From: Casuarius casuarius | Lineage: Eukaryota > Chordata > Aves > Casuariiformes > Casuariidae | Length of the DNA stretch: 64,000 bases | Assembly (NCBI GenBank): GCA_003342895.1 | Contig: PTFA01000483.1 | Coordinates: forward strand, 14,429 to 78,428 | Direction of reading: 5' to 3' | Notes under the pieces: model-generated | What the model was told of the DNA's origin: nothing | Seen by the model: only the letters and a program-made list of their open reading frames with translations | Database searches by the model: none | Position numbers and translations under genes: made by a program | In this document: positions 49,301-56,300 of the stretch, in pieces | Layout of the letters: each line of letters starts with the position of its first letter | Position numbering within the stretch: the first letter of the stretch is position 1

Positions 49301-52288
49301 CTGCAGAGCTCTGTGCTAAGTTCTTCATAATTACCAGATATCTTAACAAAAGAGTCGGAGACTTTGCAGCAAACACCTGCTGCTAGATATTTCCCTCCTC
49401 CTTCTTTTGCGTGTGCCTGCACGCTTGCTTTCAGGTCTGTTTTTGCATGTGATTGCCTAGTGGCAATTTTCCCGGCCTAGAAAAAGTGACCTTAGGCCTG
49501 AGTGTGCCTGTTGTTTGATTCCCAGGCTGTCCAGCTCCTTCAGCCGTGAATGGTCCTGCATGGGTTTAGGCTGCTGTTTGCTCTATTCATTTTCTGATTG
49601 GGTCTCTTTCCAGGTTTTGAAGGCTGTTCCATGGTTCCCACCATTTATCCCTTGGAGACTCTGCACAACTCCCTCTCTTTGCGACAGGTCAATGAGTTCC
49701 TGACGGCTGTGTGCAGGAGCTGCAGCGATTCACATGTCCAGTCTACTGCAGGTACTGGTGAGGTGGGCTCGTCTCTGGGTAAGGCAGAATACAGTCAAGG
49801 CAAGGAGATAGCACAGACCTTCTGCTCTTTTGCATAATTGGAACAGATCAACTTGACAGGACTGGTAATAAGTACGATTTCTGATACCCATTCCAGGGTG
49901 TTCTAGTTCAGGAGCAAGCTATGGGATCCTGCGCAGAGCCGTCCAGGGCCGCTTATTTGAGAGACCAGTAATCAGTCTTGTCTGTCTGTGACTGATAAGT
50001 ACAGTGACATAGATGCAAATTCCAGCTTGGGAAATCCCAGTATCAGATCCCCAGAGGCTGAAGGGCAGGCATGGCTCTGAATTCGCACTGTTCCTGAACT
50101 CTTCCCTGCGTAACTGCTAGTGGCTGCCAGGTTAGGTGGACTCTGTTTTGACCTAGTTGTGACCACTCCTTTGTGTCTGAATATTACTGATCTGTGTTTG
50201 TTTTTTTTTCTTGAAGCTTTGTTTGATTCAATGATTGGCAGCCAGATACCAGGAGACCCCTTTATGTCTCAGCGAATCCTGTCATCATCCTCTTTCCCAT
50301 TGCGCCAGCGTTCGGATAAGCCCCCTTGGTGTGAGTGCATGCCTTTCTTGATCAGAAATGAGTGTGATGGTGAGGGGGGAAGTAGAGGGTGCCAAATGGT
50401 GAAAGCCAGGTAGTGGTGCTCGGGGTTTCTAGGCTCTGCCCTTGAAGGAACAGAAACTAATTAGGGAAAGGTGGAGACAAAGGGGAAACAGGTGAAGGGG
50501 AAAGTAGTCATCTGCCCTGTTAGAGAGCTTCCAGAGAAAGATGCAAAAACTGATTGTTTTATAGTACTGTACATCACTGGGACATCTGCGCTTGGATGGG
50601 TGTTGTCTCTCCATACATTCTCTGCTGTGTGCGCTGAGACATGCAGGGACTAAATGCACTTCATTTTCGTATCAAGTTCTGTGATTCTCTGTGACACATG
50701 CAGCTTAGTTTCAGCATATGGAAATGCCTTCCCTTCCCACCATGTAGGTGCCTCACCTAGAACTCCATATAGGACGGCCTATCCTTTGATTCTTCACTTC
50801 TATGCTGCTTTATATAGCTTCTGAGTCTCCCTTCCCACAGTCTCTGCAGAGCTGATGACTGTTGTTTGCAAATATCTGACTGGGACTTGAAGGGCAAAGG
50901 GTTAGCAGCTATTTGGACAGCAAATGCTTTAATAACACAAATCTGGGTTGCCACTACAAGAGCAGTCCCGCTCTTCTGGCTGTGCATTCCTTGTGCCAGT
51001 GTGTGTTTGTGTAGGCAGCAAGATCAGGGAACTGATCTGGCTGAAAACAGGTGTTTAATCCTCTGCCTTTGGTGGATTAGATTTAACCTAGATCTGTTCT
51101 CTAGTCCAGCTTGTTGTACAACGTAAGGCAAGAGCAAGCATCAACAGCGAGGTAACACCACCCCTTCCAATGGCAGCTCTAGGCTCAACATTTAGGGACT
51201 GTGTCAGAAACCAAGGGGAGCAAGACTGAAGCTGACAGTGTCCCATAATAATGAGGAAATGAAGAAACTGCTTTCCAGCTCAAAGTCCTACATCAGATTT
51301 CACATTTTGCTCTATAAGGCCATCAGCATCACTCTTAGCTGTATGTCAACAGAGCAGTGTACGTCAGGGTGCAAGTGTGGTGTCTGTGCTTGGGTTTTGA
51401 TCAGCCGAGCTGCCAGAAGCACACCTAACAGCAGCTGCAAGCTCCTGCCAGGGTGTGTGGAAGGTAGATGACCCTACTTGCTTGCTTGGAGAGCTGCGGG
51501 ACTGGGGCAGTTTGGGTCTGCTCAGGCTTTGGGCTGTGAAAATATTACCTAAATGTCTAAGATTTTTCTTCCTCTTTGCAGACAGCAGTGGTCCCTCCAG
51601 TACTGTCTCCAGTGCAGGCCCATCCTCCCCAACTTCTGTGGACAGCTGCGCTCGTTTCAGCTTCGCTGAGAAACTTTCCATCAGCCCCCCAAAAAGTGAG
51701 GAGCAGCTGAATAGCCTGTCCCCTGAGCAAGGGGAGACACAGCCCTCAGATGAAGTGCTTAACTTGAAGCTCGGGATGTCTGAGTTTCCCATGGATCAGC
51801 CCAGTGGGGAGCCAGGTGCCCCAGAGACCCTGATCTGGGATAAGGGCCCAGAGTCAGGTAGAGTCCTTGAGCTGCGCAAGATGGAGCTGGCGGGTGAGAG
51901 CTCTGACCCGAAGGAGAAGAGCATTGTGGAGCCGGATGAAGAACCACCAGCTGGGAAAATGTTAGAGCTAGACAACACAGGGCAGTCGAAGTGCGGTGCA
52001 GGGTCTGAGGTAAGGACAGCTGGGGACAGAGGGAAGCCAAGTGAGGAGTGTTCAGGGGGAATGGCTGGCCTGGATCAGTCAGGGCTGTCCGAAGAGATTT
52101 TGGTGCTCTGCGAGGAAGAGCTGCTGGGAGAGGTGTTGGAGCCGGAGTGCGTGGGCAAGGAGTCCCTGGGGGACAGTGCTCTGTCAGGCCAGCTTCTCTC
52201 TGGTCACCTGTGCCAGGACCAGCCACTGCCTCCCGAGACAAGCGTGGAGGAGCTGCAGCTACTGTGCCAGGAGGATCAGCAGAACTAG
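4230..52288 (+). CDS. PPIP5K1: Diphosphoinositol pentakisphosphate kinase 1 (bifunctional inositol pyrophosphate kinase/phosphatase), complete, 30 coding exons
   Basis: PPIP5K enzymes phosphorylate InsP6 or 5-InsP7 at the 1-position to make inositol pyrophosphates (1-InsP7, InsP8), and their second domain removes the same phosphate; they act in the cytosol. The spliced model has 4371 coding nt (1456 aa), with all 30 exons in frame. The N-terminal domain (about 54-385) is the ATP-grasp kinase and keeps D332 in the CDVNGF motif. The second domain (about 388-915) is histidine-phosphatase-like and has RHGDRTP at 399-405 and a SESHVH motif at 837-842. A serine-rich linker and an acidic tail of low complexity follow. 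It is PPIP5K1 rather than PPIP5K2: the start (MSSLT), the linker and the [20 protein letters not shown] stretch match my memory of PPIP5K1, and MAP1A is the neighbour, as in human. The human protein is about 1433 aa. Joins were made by eye; without the 42891-43070 exon the product is 1396 aa. Confidence 0.96.
4377..7068 (+). other. PPIP5K1: PPIP5K1 intron after coding exon 1 (2.7 kb)
   Basis: It holds a 13-bp direct duplication (AGAAAGGAGAATC at 4796-4808 and 4809-4821) and a GGA-rich run at 5312-5332. No exon or recognisable transposon is seen. Confidence 0.8.
7069..7264 (+). CDS. PPIP5K1: PPIP5K1 coding exon 2 (residues 50-115), start of kinase domain
   Basis: Acceptor CCCTTAG, donor AAAG|GTAAAA, phase 0 in and phase 1 out. 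It encodes the first alpha/beta part of the kinase domain, beginning [18 protein letters not shown], followed by a [14 protein letters not shown] stretch that is nearly invariant in vertebrate PPIP5Ks. The TKKSKSKP lysines are near the substrate and nucleotide pocket in known structures of the paralogue. Confidence 0.96.
7371..7461 (+). CDS. PPIP5K1: PPIP5K1 coding exon 3 (residues 115-145)
   Basis: Acceptor ATTTCAG, donor ACAG|GTAGGT, phase 1 in and phase 2 out. It encodes [20 protein letters not shown] and the QYYIQDR segment of the kinase domain. The preceding intron is only 106 bp. Confidence 0.96.
8483..8568 (+). CDS. PPIP5K1: PPIP5K1 coding exon 4 (residues 145-174)
   Basis: Acceptor CTCTACAG, donor GAAG|GTAAAT, phase 2 in and phase 1 out. 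It encodes [20 protein letters not shown] and NRDPDRPE of the kinase domain. Confidence 0.96.
8813..8967 (+). CDS. PPIP5K1: PPIP5K1 coding exon 5 (residues 174-225)
   Basis: Acceptor GTCTTCAG, donor GGAAG|GTGAGG, phase 1 in and phase 0 out. It carries the [20 protein letters not shown] segment and the glycine-rich [12 protein letters not shown] loop of the ATP-grasp fold, both part of the nucleotide site by family knowledge. Confidence 0.96.
9965..10066 (+). CDS. PPIP5K1: PPIP5K1 coding exon 6 (residues 226-259)
   Basis: Acceptor CTTTCAG, donor TAAAG|GTAAGG, exactly 34 codons, phase 0 on both sides. It encodes [20 protein letters not shown] and [12 protein letters not shown] of the kinase domain. 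Confidence 0.96.
10320..10481 (+). CDS. PPIP5K1: PPIP5K1 coding exon 7 (residues 260-313)
   Basis: Acceptor TTCTCAG, donor TTAAG|GTTTGT, 54 codons, phase 0 on both sides. It contains [20 protein letters not shown] and [14 protein letters not shown], which as I recall matches mammalian PPIP5K1 almost residue for residue. Confidence 0.96.
11507..11628 (+). CDS. PPIP5K1: PPIP5K1 coding exon 8 (residues 314-354), kinase catalytic motif
   Basis: Acceptor CATGCAG, donor TTGG|GTATGT, phase 0 in and phase 2 out. It encodes [20 protein letters not shown] followed by NGFSF. D332 in CDVNGF is the metal-binding aspartate whose change to alanine is the commonly used kinase-dead form in the human enzyme; it is present here, so kinase activity is expected. 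Confidence 0.96.
12083..12184 (+). CDS. PPIP5K1: PPIP5K1 coding exon 9 (residues 354-388), linker between domains
   Basis: Acceptor CTTTCAG, donor ACCAT|GTGAGT, phase 2 on both sides. It encodes [20 protein letters not shown] and the [12 protein letters not shown] linker that joins the kinase to the phosphatase domain. Confidence 0.95.
13443..13529 (+). CDS. PPIP5K1: PPIP5K1 coding exon 10 (residues 388-417), phosphatase RHG motif
   Basis: Acceptor TCCCCAG, donor CCCG|GTAAGA, phase 2 on both sides. It holds the histidine-acid-phosphatase signature RHGDRTP at residues 399-405; H400 would be the phosphate-accepting nucleophile by family knowledge. The split codon at the end is R417, which I recall as a residue implicated in inositol lipid binding of the human protein. 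Confidence 0.96.
13977..14052 (+). CDS. PPIP5K1: PPIP5K1 coding exon 11 (residues 417-442)
   Basis: Acceptor GTTCAG, donor CTACAG|GTGAGG, phase 2 in and phase 0 out. It encodes [20 protein letters not shown] of the phosphatase-like domain. The lysine-rich stretch lies in the region described as a phosphoinositide-binding module in mammals. Confidence 0.95.
14570..14679 (+). CDS. PPIP5K1: PPIP5K1 coding exon 12 (residues 443-479)
   Basis: Acceptor TCCAACAG, donor GAGAT|GTAAGA, phase 0 in and phase 2 out. It encodes [14 protein letters not shown] and the conserved [11 protein letters not shown] end. The middle ([10 protein letters not shown]) is a variable segment in the family. Confidence 0.95.
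15723..15808 (+). CDS. PPIP5K1: PPIP5K1 coding exon 13 (residues 479-508)
   Basis: Acceptor TTGTGACAG after a T-rich tract, donor GAAG|GTAAAG, phase 2 in and phase 1 out. It encodes [20 protein letters not shown], conserved, then a variable PKAASEDE end. Confidence 0.95.
16252..16380 (+). CDS. PPIP5K1: PPIP5K1 coding exon 14 (residues 508-551)
   Basis: Acceptor GCCTCCTAG, donor CCAAG|GTAAGC, phase 1 on both sides. It encodes [20 protein letters not shown] and [14 protein letters not shown], a highly conserved phosphatase-domain segment. Confidence 0.96.
16381..18378 (+). other. PPIP5K1: PPIP5K1 intron after exon 14 (2.0 kb)
   Basis: The open frames here (for example 16909-17378) show no recognisable protein and no splice logic that fits the gene. 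Nothing else is seen. Confidence 0.75.
18379..18500 (+). CDS. PPIP5K1: PPIP5K1 coding exon 15 (residues 551-591)
   Basis: Acceptor CATTCCAG, donor CAAAG|GTCCTT (weak +4 and +5 bases), phase 1 in and phase 0 out. It encodes [20 protein letters not shown] and [17 protein letters not shown]. Confidence 0.95.
19266..19448 (+). CDS. PPIP5K1: PPIP5K1 coding exon 16 (residues 592-652)
   Basis: Acceptor CTGCTTTAG, donor GAAAAG|GTAAAG, 61 codons, phase 0. It encodes [20 protein letters not shown] and the serine/aspartate stretch [20 protein letters not shown]. Confidence 0.96.
19449..21785 (+). other. PPIP5K1: PPIP5K1 intron after exon 16 (2.3 kb)
   Basis: An AT-rich stretch lies near 19725-19810. 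No exon or repeat family was recognised. Confidence 0.75.
21786..21927 (+). CDS. PPIP5K1: PPIP5K1 coding exon 17 (residues 653-700)
   Basis: Acceptor TCTCTCAG, donor CTGCAG|GTGAGC, phase 0 in and phase 1 out. It encodes [20 protein letters not shown] and [16 protein letters not shown]. Confidence 0.95.
21928..23923 (+). other. PPIP5K1: PPIP5K1 introns on either side of exon 18
   Basis: Apart from exon 18 (22577-22800), no feature is recognised in this stretch. Confidence 0.75.
22577..22800 (+). CDS. PPIP5K1: PPIP5K1 coding exon 18 (residues 700-774)
   Basis: Acceptor TTGTTTAG, donor CCCCAG|GTACAG, phase 1 in and phase 0 out; at 224 nt the longest internal exon. It encodes [20 protein letters not shown] and [20 protein letters not shown], invariant phosphatase-domain segments. 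Confidence 0.96.
23924..24051 (+). CDS. PPIP5K1: PPIP5K1 coding exon 19 (residues 775-817)
   Basis: Acceptor TTCTGCAG, donor CCCTT|GTAAGG, phase 0 in and phase 2 out. It encodes [20 protein letters not shown] and [14 protein letters not shown]. Confidence 0.96.
24553..24667 (+). CDS. PPIP5K1: PPIP5K1 coding exon 20 (residues 817-855), second phosphatase motif
   Basis: Acceptor GGTTTAG, donor TGGAT|GTAAGT, phase 2 in and phase 0 out. It encodes [20 protein letters not shown] followed by [18 protein letters not shown]. The histidine of the SESHVH motif corresponds to the second catalytic histidine of the histidine phosphatase fold. Confidence 0.96.
26134..26241 (+). CDS. PPIP5K1: PPIP5K1 coding exon 21 (residues 856-891)
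   Basis: Acceptor TATATCAG (weak pyrimidine tract), donor AACAAG|GTGAGG, 36 codons, phase 0. It encodes the [20 protein letters not shown] segment near the end of the catalytic part. Confidence 0.95.
27223..27281. repeat. GT/CA microsatellite ending in a 12-C run
   Basis: GTGTGTATGTGTGTG is followed by an A-rich spacer, CGCGCACACGCACA and then C at 27270-27281. Confidence 0.85.
27568..27684 (+). CDS. PPIP5K1: PPIP5K1 coding exon 22 (residues 892-930)
   Basis: Acceptor GTTCACAG, donor GCAGAG|GTGAGC, 39 codons, phase 0. It encodes [15 protein letters not shown], the last well-folded segment of the catalytic region, then a variable glycine-rich end. Confidence 0.95.
28060..28224 (+). CDS. PPIP5K1: PPIP5K1 coding exon 23 (residues 931-985), disordered linker
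   Basis: Acceptor TTGCTGCAG, donor ATGGAG|GTAATA, 55 codons, phase 0. It is hydrophilic and low in complexity ([15 protein letters not shown]), ending with the conserved [15 protein letters not shown] basic and serine motif, a likely phosphorylation region. Confidence 0.94.
28738..28811. repeat. T/G low-complexity tract
   Basis: Runs of T broken by G or GG, with a GGGGGG block. It lies in the intron after exon 23 and is probably a degraded simple repeat. Confidence 0.85.
29392..29482 (+). CDS. PPIP5K1: PPIP5K1 coding exon 24 (residues 986-1016)
   Basis: Acceptor CTTTGCAG, donor CTTAG|GTACTC, phase 0 in and phase 1 out. It encodes a serine-rich stretch ([20 protein letters not shown]) ending EMKQSGLG, as in mammalian PPIP5K1. 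Confidence 0.94.
29680..30475 (-). pseudogene. CR1 ORF2 (reverse transcriptase) remnant
   Basis: One minus-strand piece (30475-30217) contains [20 protein letters not shown] and [17 protein letters not shown] second (30175-29867) contains [17 protein letters not shown] and IIFERS, then jumps to [20 protein letters not shown] and [14 protein letters not shown]. These are characteristic CR1 segments. The catalytic core between IIFERS and HLSYKERL is deleted and the two pieces are in different frames, so no enzyme can be made. Confidence 0.85.
30500..31063 (-). pseudogene. CR1 ORF1 remnant with esterase-like GDSLL motif
   Basis: Minus-strand fragments in two frames carry cysteine-rich sequence ([11 protein letters not shown]), a [14 protein letters not shown] segment, then [14 protein letters not shown] and [15 protein letters not shown], the start of the esterase-like (SGNH) domain that I know from CR1 ORF1. 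A frameshift and a stop near 30528 break it. Confidence 0.65.
34262..35010 (+). mobile_element. CR1 LINE 3' fragment, plus strand
   Basis: The fragment encodes parts of the CR1 ORF2 end, such as [20 protein letters not shown] and [17 protein letters not shown], followed by nucleotide sequence typical of the ORF2 end (GAAGGGCAATGGAGG), and the 3' end GGTCCCTTCCAACCTGAATC. It is in the same direction as PPIP5K1. It is 5'-truncated, as is usual for CR1, and has stops. Confidence 0.85.
36124..36246 (+). CDS. PPIP5K1: PPIP5K1 coding exon 25 (residues 1016-1057)
   Basis: Acceptor CTTTCCAG, donor AGACG|GTATGT, phase 1 on both sides. It encodes [20 protein letters not shown] and [15 protein letters not shown]. 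It follows the 6.6-kb intron that hosts two CR1 copies. Confidence 0.95.
36247..40209 (+). other. PPIP5K1: PPIP5K1 intron after exon 25 (4.0 kb)
   Basis: No exon, RNA gene or transposon was recognised. Confidence 0.7.
40210..40272 (+). CDS. PPIP5K1: PPIP5K1 coding exon 26 (residues 1057-1078)
   Basis: A 63-nt exon, acceptor TTCCTCAG, donor AATG|GTACGT, phase 1 on both sides. It encodes [20 protein letters not shown]. Its donor can join the cassette exon (codon becomes Asp) or exon 28 directly (codon becomes Gly). Confidence 0.94.
40273..42890 (+). other. PPIP5K1: PPIP5K1 intron after exon 26 (2.6 kb)
   Basis: It holds a (TTTTG)n tract at 40374-40408. Nothing else was recognised. Confidence 0.75.
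40374..40408. repeat. (TTTTG)n simple repeat
   Basis: GTTTT units repeat three to four times and are followed by a run of T broken by GGG. Confidence 0.85.
42891..43070 (+). CDS. PPIP5K1: PPIP5K1 coding exon 27 (residues 1078-1138), probable in-frame cassette exon
   Basis: A 180-nt open exon after CTTTCCTCCAG with donor TTACG|GTACTG, phase 1 on both sides, so it can be kept or skipped without breaking the frame. It adds 60 residues, including [18 protein letters not shown] and a histidine/leucine-rich helix-like [17 protein letters not shown]. The PPIP5K1 form I remember goes straight from HPTN to [13 protein letters not shown], so this exon looks alternative; that comparison is from memory. 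Confidence 0.75.
44810..45410 (+). mobile_element. Old, degraded CR1-like LINE remnant
   Basis: At DNA level the order of blocks resembles the 3' part of CR1/L3-type LINEs: a CAGTGTAAGTAAATGTAAAATGA-like block near 44939, TATATAAAATGGTAGG near 44984, a CAGACAGAAGTGACTCTTTT block near 45183, and a GTTCAAAGGGAGACTAGAGAA block near 45258. Coding frames are lost. Bounds are approximate and the family call rests on my memory of consensus sequences. Confidence 0.5.
46058..46099. repeat. Perfect tandem duplication of 21 bp
   Basis: The unit ACCATATTTGGGACCTCAGA(T) occurs twice in direct succession without any difference (46058-46078 and 46079-46099), which suggests a recent duplication. Confidence 0.95.
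46887..46898. repeat. 12-C homopolymer run
   Basis: A run of C within the intron after exon 27. Its length may be affected by sequencing error. Confidence 0.85.
49614..49751 (+). CDS. PPIP5K1: PPIP5K1 coding exon 28 (residues 1138-1184)
   Basis: Acceptor CTTTCCAG, donor TGCAG|GTACTG, phase 1 on both sides. It encodes [20 protein letters not shown] and [17 protein letters not shown], a conserved island in the otherwise disordered C-terminal half. Confidence 0.95.
49752..51581 (+). other. PPIP5K1: PPIP5K1 introns on either side of exon 29
   Basis: Apart from exon 29 (50217-50330) no feature was recognised. Confidence 0.75.
50217..50330 (+). CDS. PPIP5K1: PPIP5K1 coding exon 29 (residues 1184-1222)
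   Basis: Acceptor TTCTTGAAG after a run of T, donor TTGGT|GTGAGT, phase 1 on both sides. It encodes [16 protein letters not shown] and a serine/arginine part ending RQRSDKPPW. Confidence 0.93.
51582..52288 (+). CDS. PPIP5K1: PPIP5K1 last coding exon 30 (residues 1222-1456 and stop)
   Basis: Acceptor CTTTGCAG at 51574-51581; the open frame of 707 nt ends with TAG at 52286-52288. It starts with the conserved [20 protein letters not shown], then becomes an acidic, low-complexity tail rich in Glu, Leu, Gly and Ser (for example [20 protein letters not shown]). The mammalian tail I recall is also acidic but built of CQ-rich repeats; these are not visible here, so this tail evolves quickly. Confidence 0.92.
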
Positions 52289-53385
52289 TGGCTCTCGGGA
52301 CAACGCACTGCAAGCACTTCTAGCCTGGAGCCAGCCCAACTTCCTGCACAGCACTTCCTGCAGCTGGCTGTCCACAGCACAGAGCAAGCCGTGTCCTGAG
52401 GCCACAGGACTCTGAGGTGCCGAAGAGTCTGCTCTGCTCCTATGCAAGCCAGCTCTTTGCTGTCTGGCAAGTGACAACACCCATCTGCCACGTTAAACCA
52501 ACAGCACGTGCAGTCTTAGTACTGGCACGGCATCTCCATGGAGCGGTGACATGGGGCTGCGTTAGTGCAGGGTGTTCCAAGGGCTGCGTGCTCACCGGGA
52601 CAGCAGTGTTAGGGGATTGGTAGGGCCAAGGCTTTGTGGTGGTGAGGCAAAAGGGGATAATTGCTCCCTGGAAATCTCTTGTCCCATAGCCTTCAGAACC
52701 TGGCCCAAAGTAACTGGGTTTCATCACAACCACCAACCTCCTCTCTGCTTCTTCCTCCTTTTCTCCACCTCTCCATCCCTACTGTTGGTCACCAAAAACA
52801 GGTCCGGAGAGTCCTTGGTAGGAAGAATAGGAGAAGCAGAAGGCAGTCTGAAAGGATGTGGGAAGGACACTAATGTGGTGATCAGGTTCAAGACCACCAC
52901 TTGCAAGATAAACCTCTCGAGTGGACTTGCATGTTTTCCAACTGGGCTGGGGTGGGCAGGCAGGAGCTTGGGGATCTGGTCTGAGACTTGTGCAGGGAGG
53001 ACACACACGGGTTTTTCTAGTCCCCAGGGGTCAGGCTGGATAAAGCTCTGAACTCTTTGGTGACAGAAATTAAGAGAAACTGCTATTTGAGCAAATCAGG
53101 ATTATTAGAAACCAATAAGGAGAAATCTTTATTGTATATAAACTGAAAAATATTTAATGCATATTTATGTAAATGACTTGTGAGCACAAGCCTGAGGGCA
53201 AGATTGGCACAGGTGTCCCTGCCACATCCTGAGTGCAGGCCAGGGCTGTGCCTCCTGTATTTATGGACAAGTCCGTGTGTTTGTCTGTAGCTAGGATCTG
53301 TGTTTCTGTGAAGCTATGCCCAAAGATCTCTGCGCTGTGTTGTGGTGATGTGTGTTCACAGTAAATCTATGCTGTGGGTCTGGTG
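52289..53385 (+). other. PPIP5K1: PPIP5K1 3' UTR (end estimated)
   Basis: The non-coding stretch after the stop includes an AT-rich block at about 53110-53175 with ATTTA-type motifs. The end at about 53385 is inferred from the AGTAAA signal at 53360-53365 followed by a GT-rich tract. A longer UTR cannot be excluded. Confidence 0.55.
53360..53365 (+). terminator. Candidate PPIP5K1 poly(A) signal AGTAAA
   Basis: AGTAAA is a common variant signal. About 10-35 nt downstream is a GT-rich tract (GCTGTGGGTCTGGTGTCTC) of the kind that binds cleavage stimulation factor. No AATAAA was noticed between the stop codon and this point; the next one I noticed on this strand is at 57487-57492. Confidence 0.5.
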
Positions 53386-56300
53386 TCTCTGTCTCCGATG
53401 CGGAACTGCCCGGCAGTGTATGCGTACCAGAGCGTGCAAATGCCCGGGGCAGCAAGGCACTAGCACTGCTCACTGTTGGCCACCCTGGAAGAGGCACTGA
53501 GGCCGAGACTCTTTACAACCAAAGCGAGCGTGCAGGCACGGGGCCTTTCTCAGGAAGGCCAGGTATCTCTCCTCTTCCGTAGGAGAACTGGTTAAAAGGG
53601 GGAAGGGGTCCTGGCTTCCCGCACCCCAAGGTGGTTTGCTGTGGAATGAAAATGCTGGGGCAGTGTGTTCGGCTCCTTTCACTTGACCCAGACCTCGTAA
53701 GAGCTCCAAGCATGTCCTGGGTACCACGTCCTCTTCCCCACACCTGGTGATCCCTGGCAGGCCGTTTCAGTATTTAAGTAGGGTGATGTTTCCTTGCACT
53801 TGAATTGCAGCAGTCTTGCAGCTCTCTGGAGTGCAGCACTGTGAAGAGGAAACCCAGCTCCCCTTCTCCGCAGGGCTGTGCCAGCCTGCTCTTACCAGGG
53901 TGCCTGCCTCATGCTGTAAGGAAGCCCCTGTTGTTGGTGACCCTACCTTAAAGACCTGAAAGAAGAGATGCCCTGACCTCTGCCTGTCCTGACTGGGGGC
54001 TCCTGGACTTGGAGCCCCCCTCCAGCAGCTGGCTGCAAGGAAGCTAGAGGCAGGGAAGCTCCCTGGATCGCCCTTGCCCCTCTCGGGCACTGCCCAAGCA
54101 CCTGATCCTCCTTTACAGCTGGCTCCCAAGGTCGGTGCGTGTCAGCACTACTGCTCTAGCAGCAGGGTCCCTGGGGGAAGCGAGAGCTGCTTCTCTTGCC
54201 AGGCTTTGCTTGTTGCTGTGCAGGGAGCCTGAGCCCACCTGGGCCCGCGCAGTGCTGGGAGCTTTGCCTGGACCTGGGCAGAGCTGTTGCTGTAACAGAC
54301 CTGGCATCTTCTGCAAGCCGTCACTGCCGAGTGGGGCACTGCTCCTTCAGAGGTGATGCAAGCGGGGTCTCGTGGGGTCGGGGACCGGGACTGAGGGTGC
54401 TTACCCCTGAGGGTGCTGTGGGATGGGTTTACTTTGTACGAACGTCTGGCAAGTCACCTGCCTTTCTGCGCCCTCTGCGCTGCAGAGAGAAGGGTCAGGC
54501 CTTTCGGTGCTAGCTGCACTTCTGCCGTACCAACAAGCAGTGGAGACGGACTGGGCTTTGGGTGCAAGAGAAGCCCTTACGGATCTTTGTCATTGAAAAC
54601 CATTTCCCCCAGGGAAAGTGGCTCCTCTCTGCAGTATCCTTTTGCTTCCACAGCTCGACAGGGTGACTGCTACAGTAACACTGCCCAAGAGCTGAAGCTC
54701 TGAGACATGGCAGGTCATCTAACTGCAAAAGGGGCATTTATTGCAAGGCTCCGAAGGCCTGGTTCTGCAAGAGAGGGCTAATGAGTGCTGCAGTAGCTGA
54801 ATTCCTGGGTAGATTCCTTCCAGTTACAAGAAGCACTGTTATTTATAATATTCCTTCAGCTTCAGCCCATTTTTTCATCTGGAAATGAAAAGGGAGCAAT
54901 GCTTTGGAAGGAGCCAGCAGCTGTGGCTTTGCTGCATCTCTAAAGTTCAACGAGAGATTGAGTCCAGGAGAGAGAGAGAGGGAGGGGTTTTGTTGTCATG
55001 ATGACAAATACAAAGCTCCATGTCCCTAAAGTGCAAATACTTATACAAATTCTATTTAGTGTCTAATTTCAGCTTCTGAATATGTCTTTTGGCTGCTGGA
55101 GTTCTCTGTCCAGAAATCGCCTGCATTGGTATTTTGCACAGTGGTAATTCTGTTAAGTTTTGTTCTCCAGACAGTTTGTGATATATCCGGTTATAAAGGA
55201 CTTCCTGATGCAGGGCAGAGTAACAGGGAGACAGTTTGGTTGGTTGTGACTAGTAGCAGTGTTTCTGCTGTGGAGGCAAATGTTTGGGGCTGGGAACCCA
55301 AAAGACTTGACCAGGTGTCGTTCCATAGGCAGCCAAGAAGGAAGCTGGGAGAGCTGCTGTGGTGCAAGACTTGGGTTCTAGCCTGTTTCTGCCACGCTTA
55401 GTAGACTGGCCAAGAAGCGATGGTACACTTCACAGAAGAGCTGCTTAACCGCTGCCCCTATTAAGAACTCTGCGGTCTTTCACGATGCTCTGACACTTCC
55501 AGACGTGCATCTGCAGTGTGTGATGAAATGTCAGCACCGACTGCTGTTAGTGCAGTGTCTTCAGCACATTTTTCTTGGCTTAGCAGCAGTCGTGATTGAT
55601 GGTACATCCCTTTCCAAACTAAGGGATGTGGAAATTGGTCTCATCCTGTTCTCTCTATGATCCGTTTGTTGCTTGAACTAGAAGTGGTGTAACAAAGTGC
55701 TCTGAGTAACGAAGGAGGAAAAAAAAAGACAAGACAATTATGTAATTTCTGGACACACTGGTGTATCCAGAAATTACTGGTGTTTTTGGCTCAATCCTGG
55801 CAAAGCCAGCTCTGGCTCCTCAAATCTATGCTGATGCTTAAGCTACATTTTTCAAATGCTTTTGGGCCGTACAGGTCCTTGTCCCATCGGCACAAGTGGC
55901 TGCTACGTGGTCTTGTATCTCTGGCAAGGTGTAGCTACAAACTTTGCCTGCAGTAGTTGGGGTAGCTGGGATCAGGCTTGTCACATCCGTGGCAGATACT
56001 GCTAAGCAAAACTCCCTTCCTGAATTCTTGTTACCATGTGCAGTGGAAAAGCAGTATGGAAAGATGGATCAAGGGCTTGTGGCAGAGCAGGCAGGAAATA
56101 GCAACTGTCTATATCAAGTAGCTGGAGCATGGCAGTATCTTGCGTGGGCTGTGGAAAGTGACAGTTCCTCTGTCAGACCATGTGTTTCTCACTGTCGTCA
56201 GCACGTATGAGCAGAGTCCTTGGAGCTGGAGAACTTACGGGATTGTGCTGCAAACGCTGTCGTCGCATCCTTGGCTTGGTGAGGCCCAGGCAGCCCTGAC

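Larger units (their letters stand above)
43071..49613 (+). other. PPIP5K1: PPIP5K1 intron after exon 27 (6.5 kb)
   Basis: It contains the old CR1-like remnant (44810-45410), a 21-bp perfect duplication (46058-46099) and a 12-C run (46887-46898). No further exon was recognised. Confidence 0.75.

Noticed and set aside
51759..52313. A 184-codon minus-strand open frame opposite the last PPIP5K1 exon
   Set aside because: It is a shadow of the real coding exon on the other strand; the plus-strand frame matches PPIP5K1 and continues from a valid splice site.
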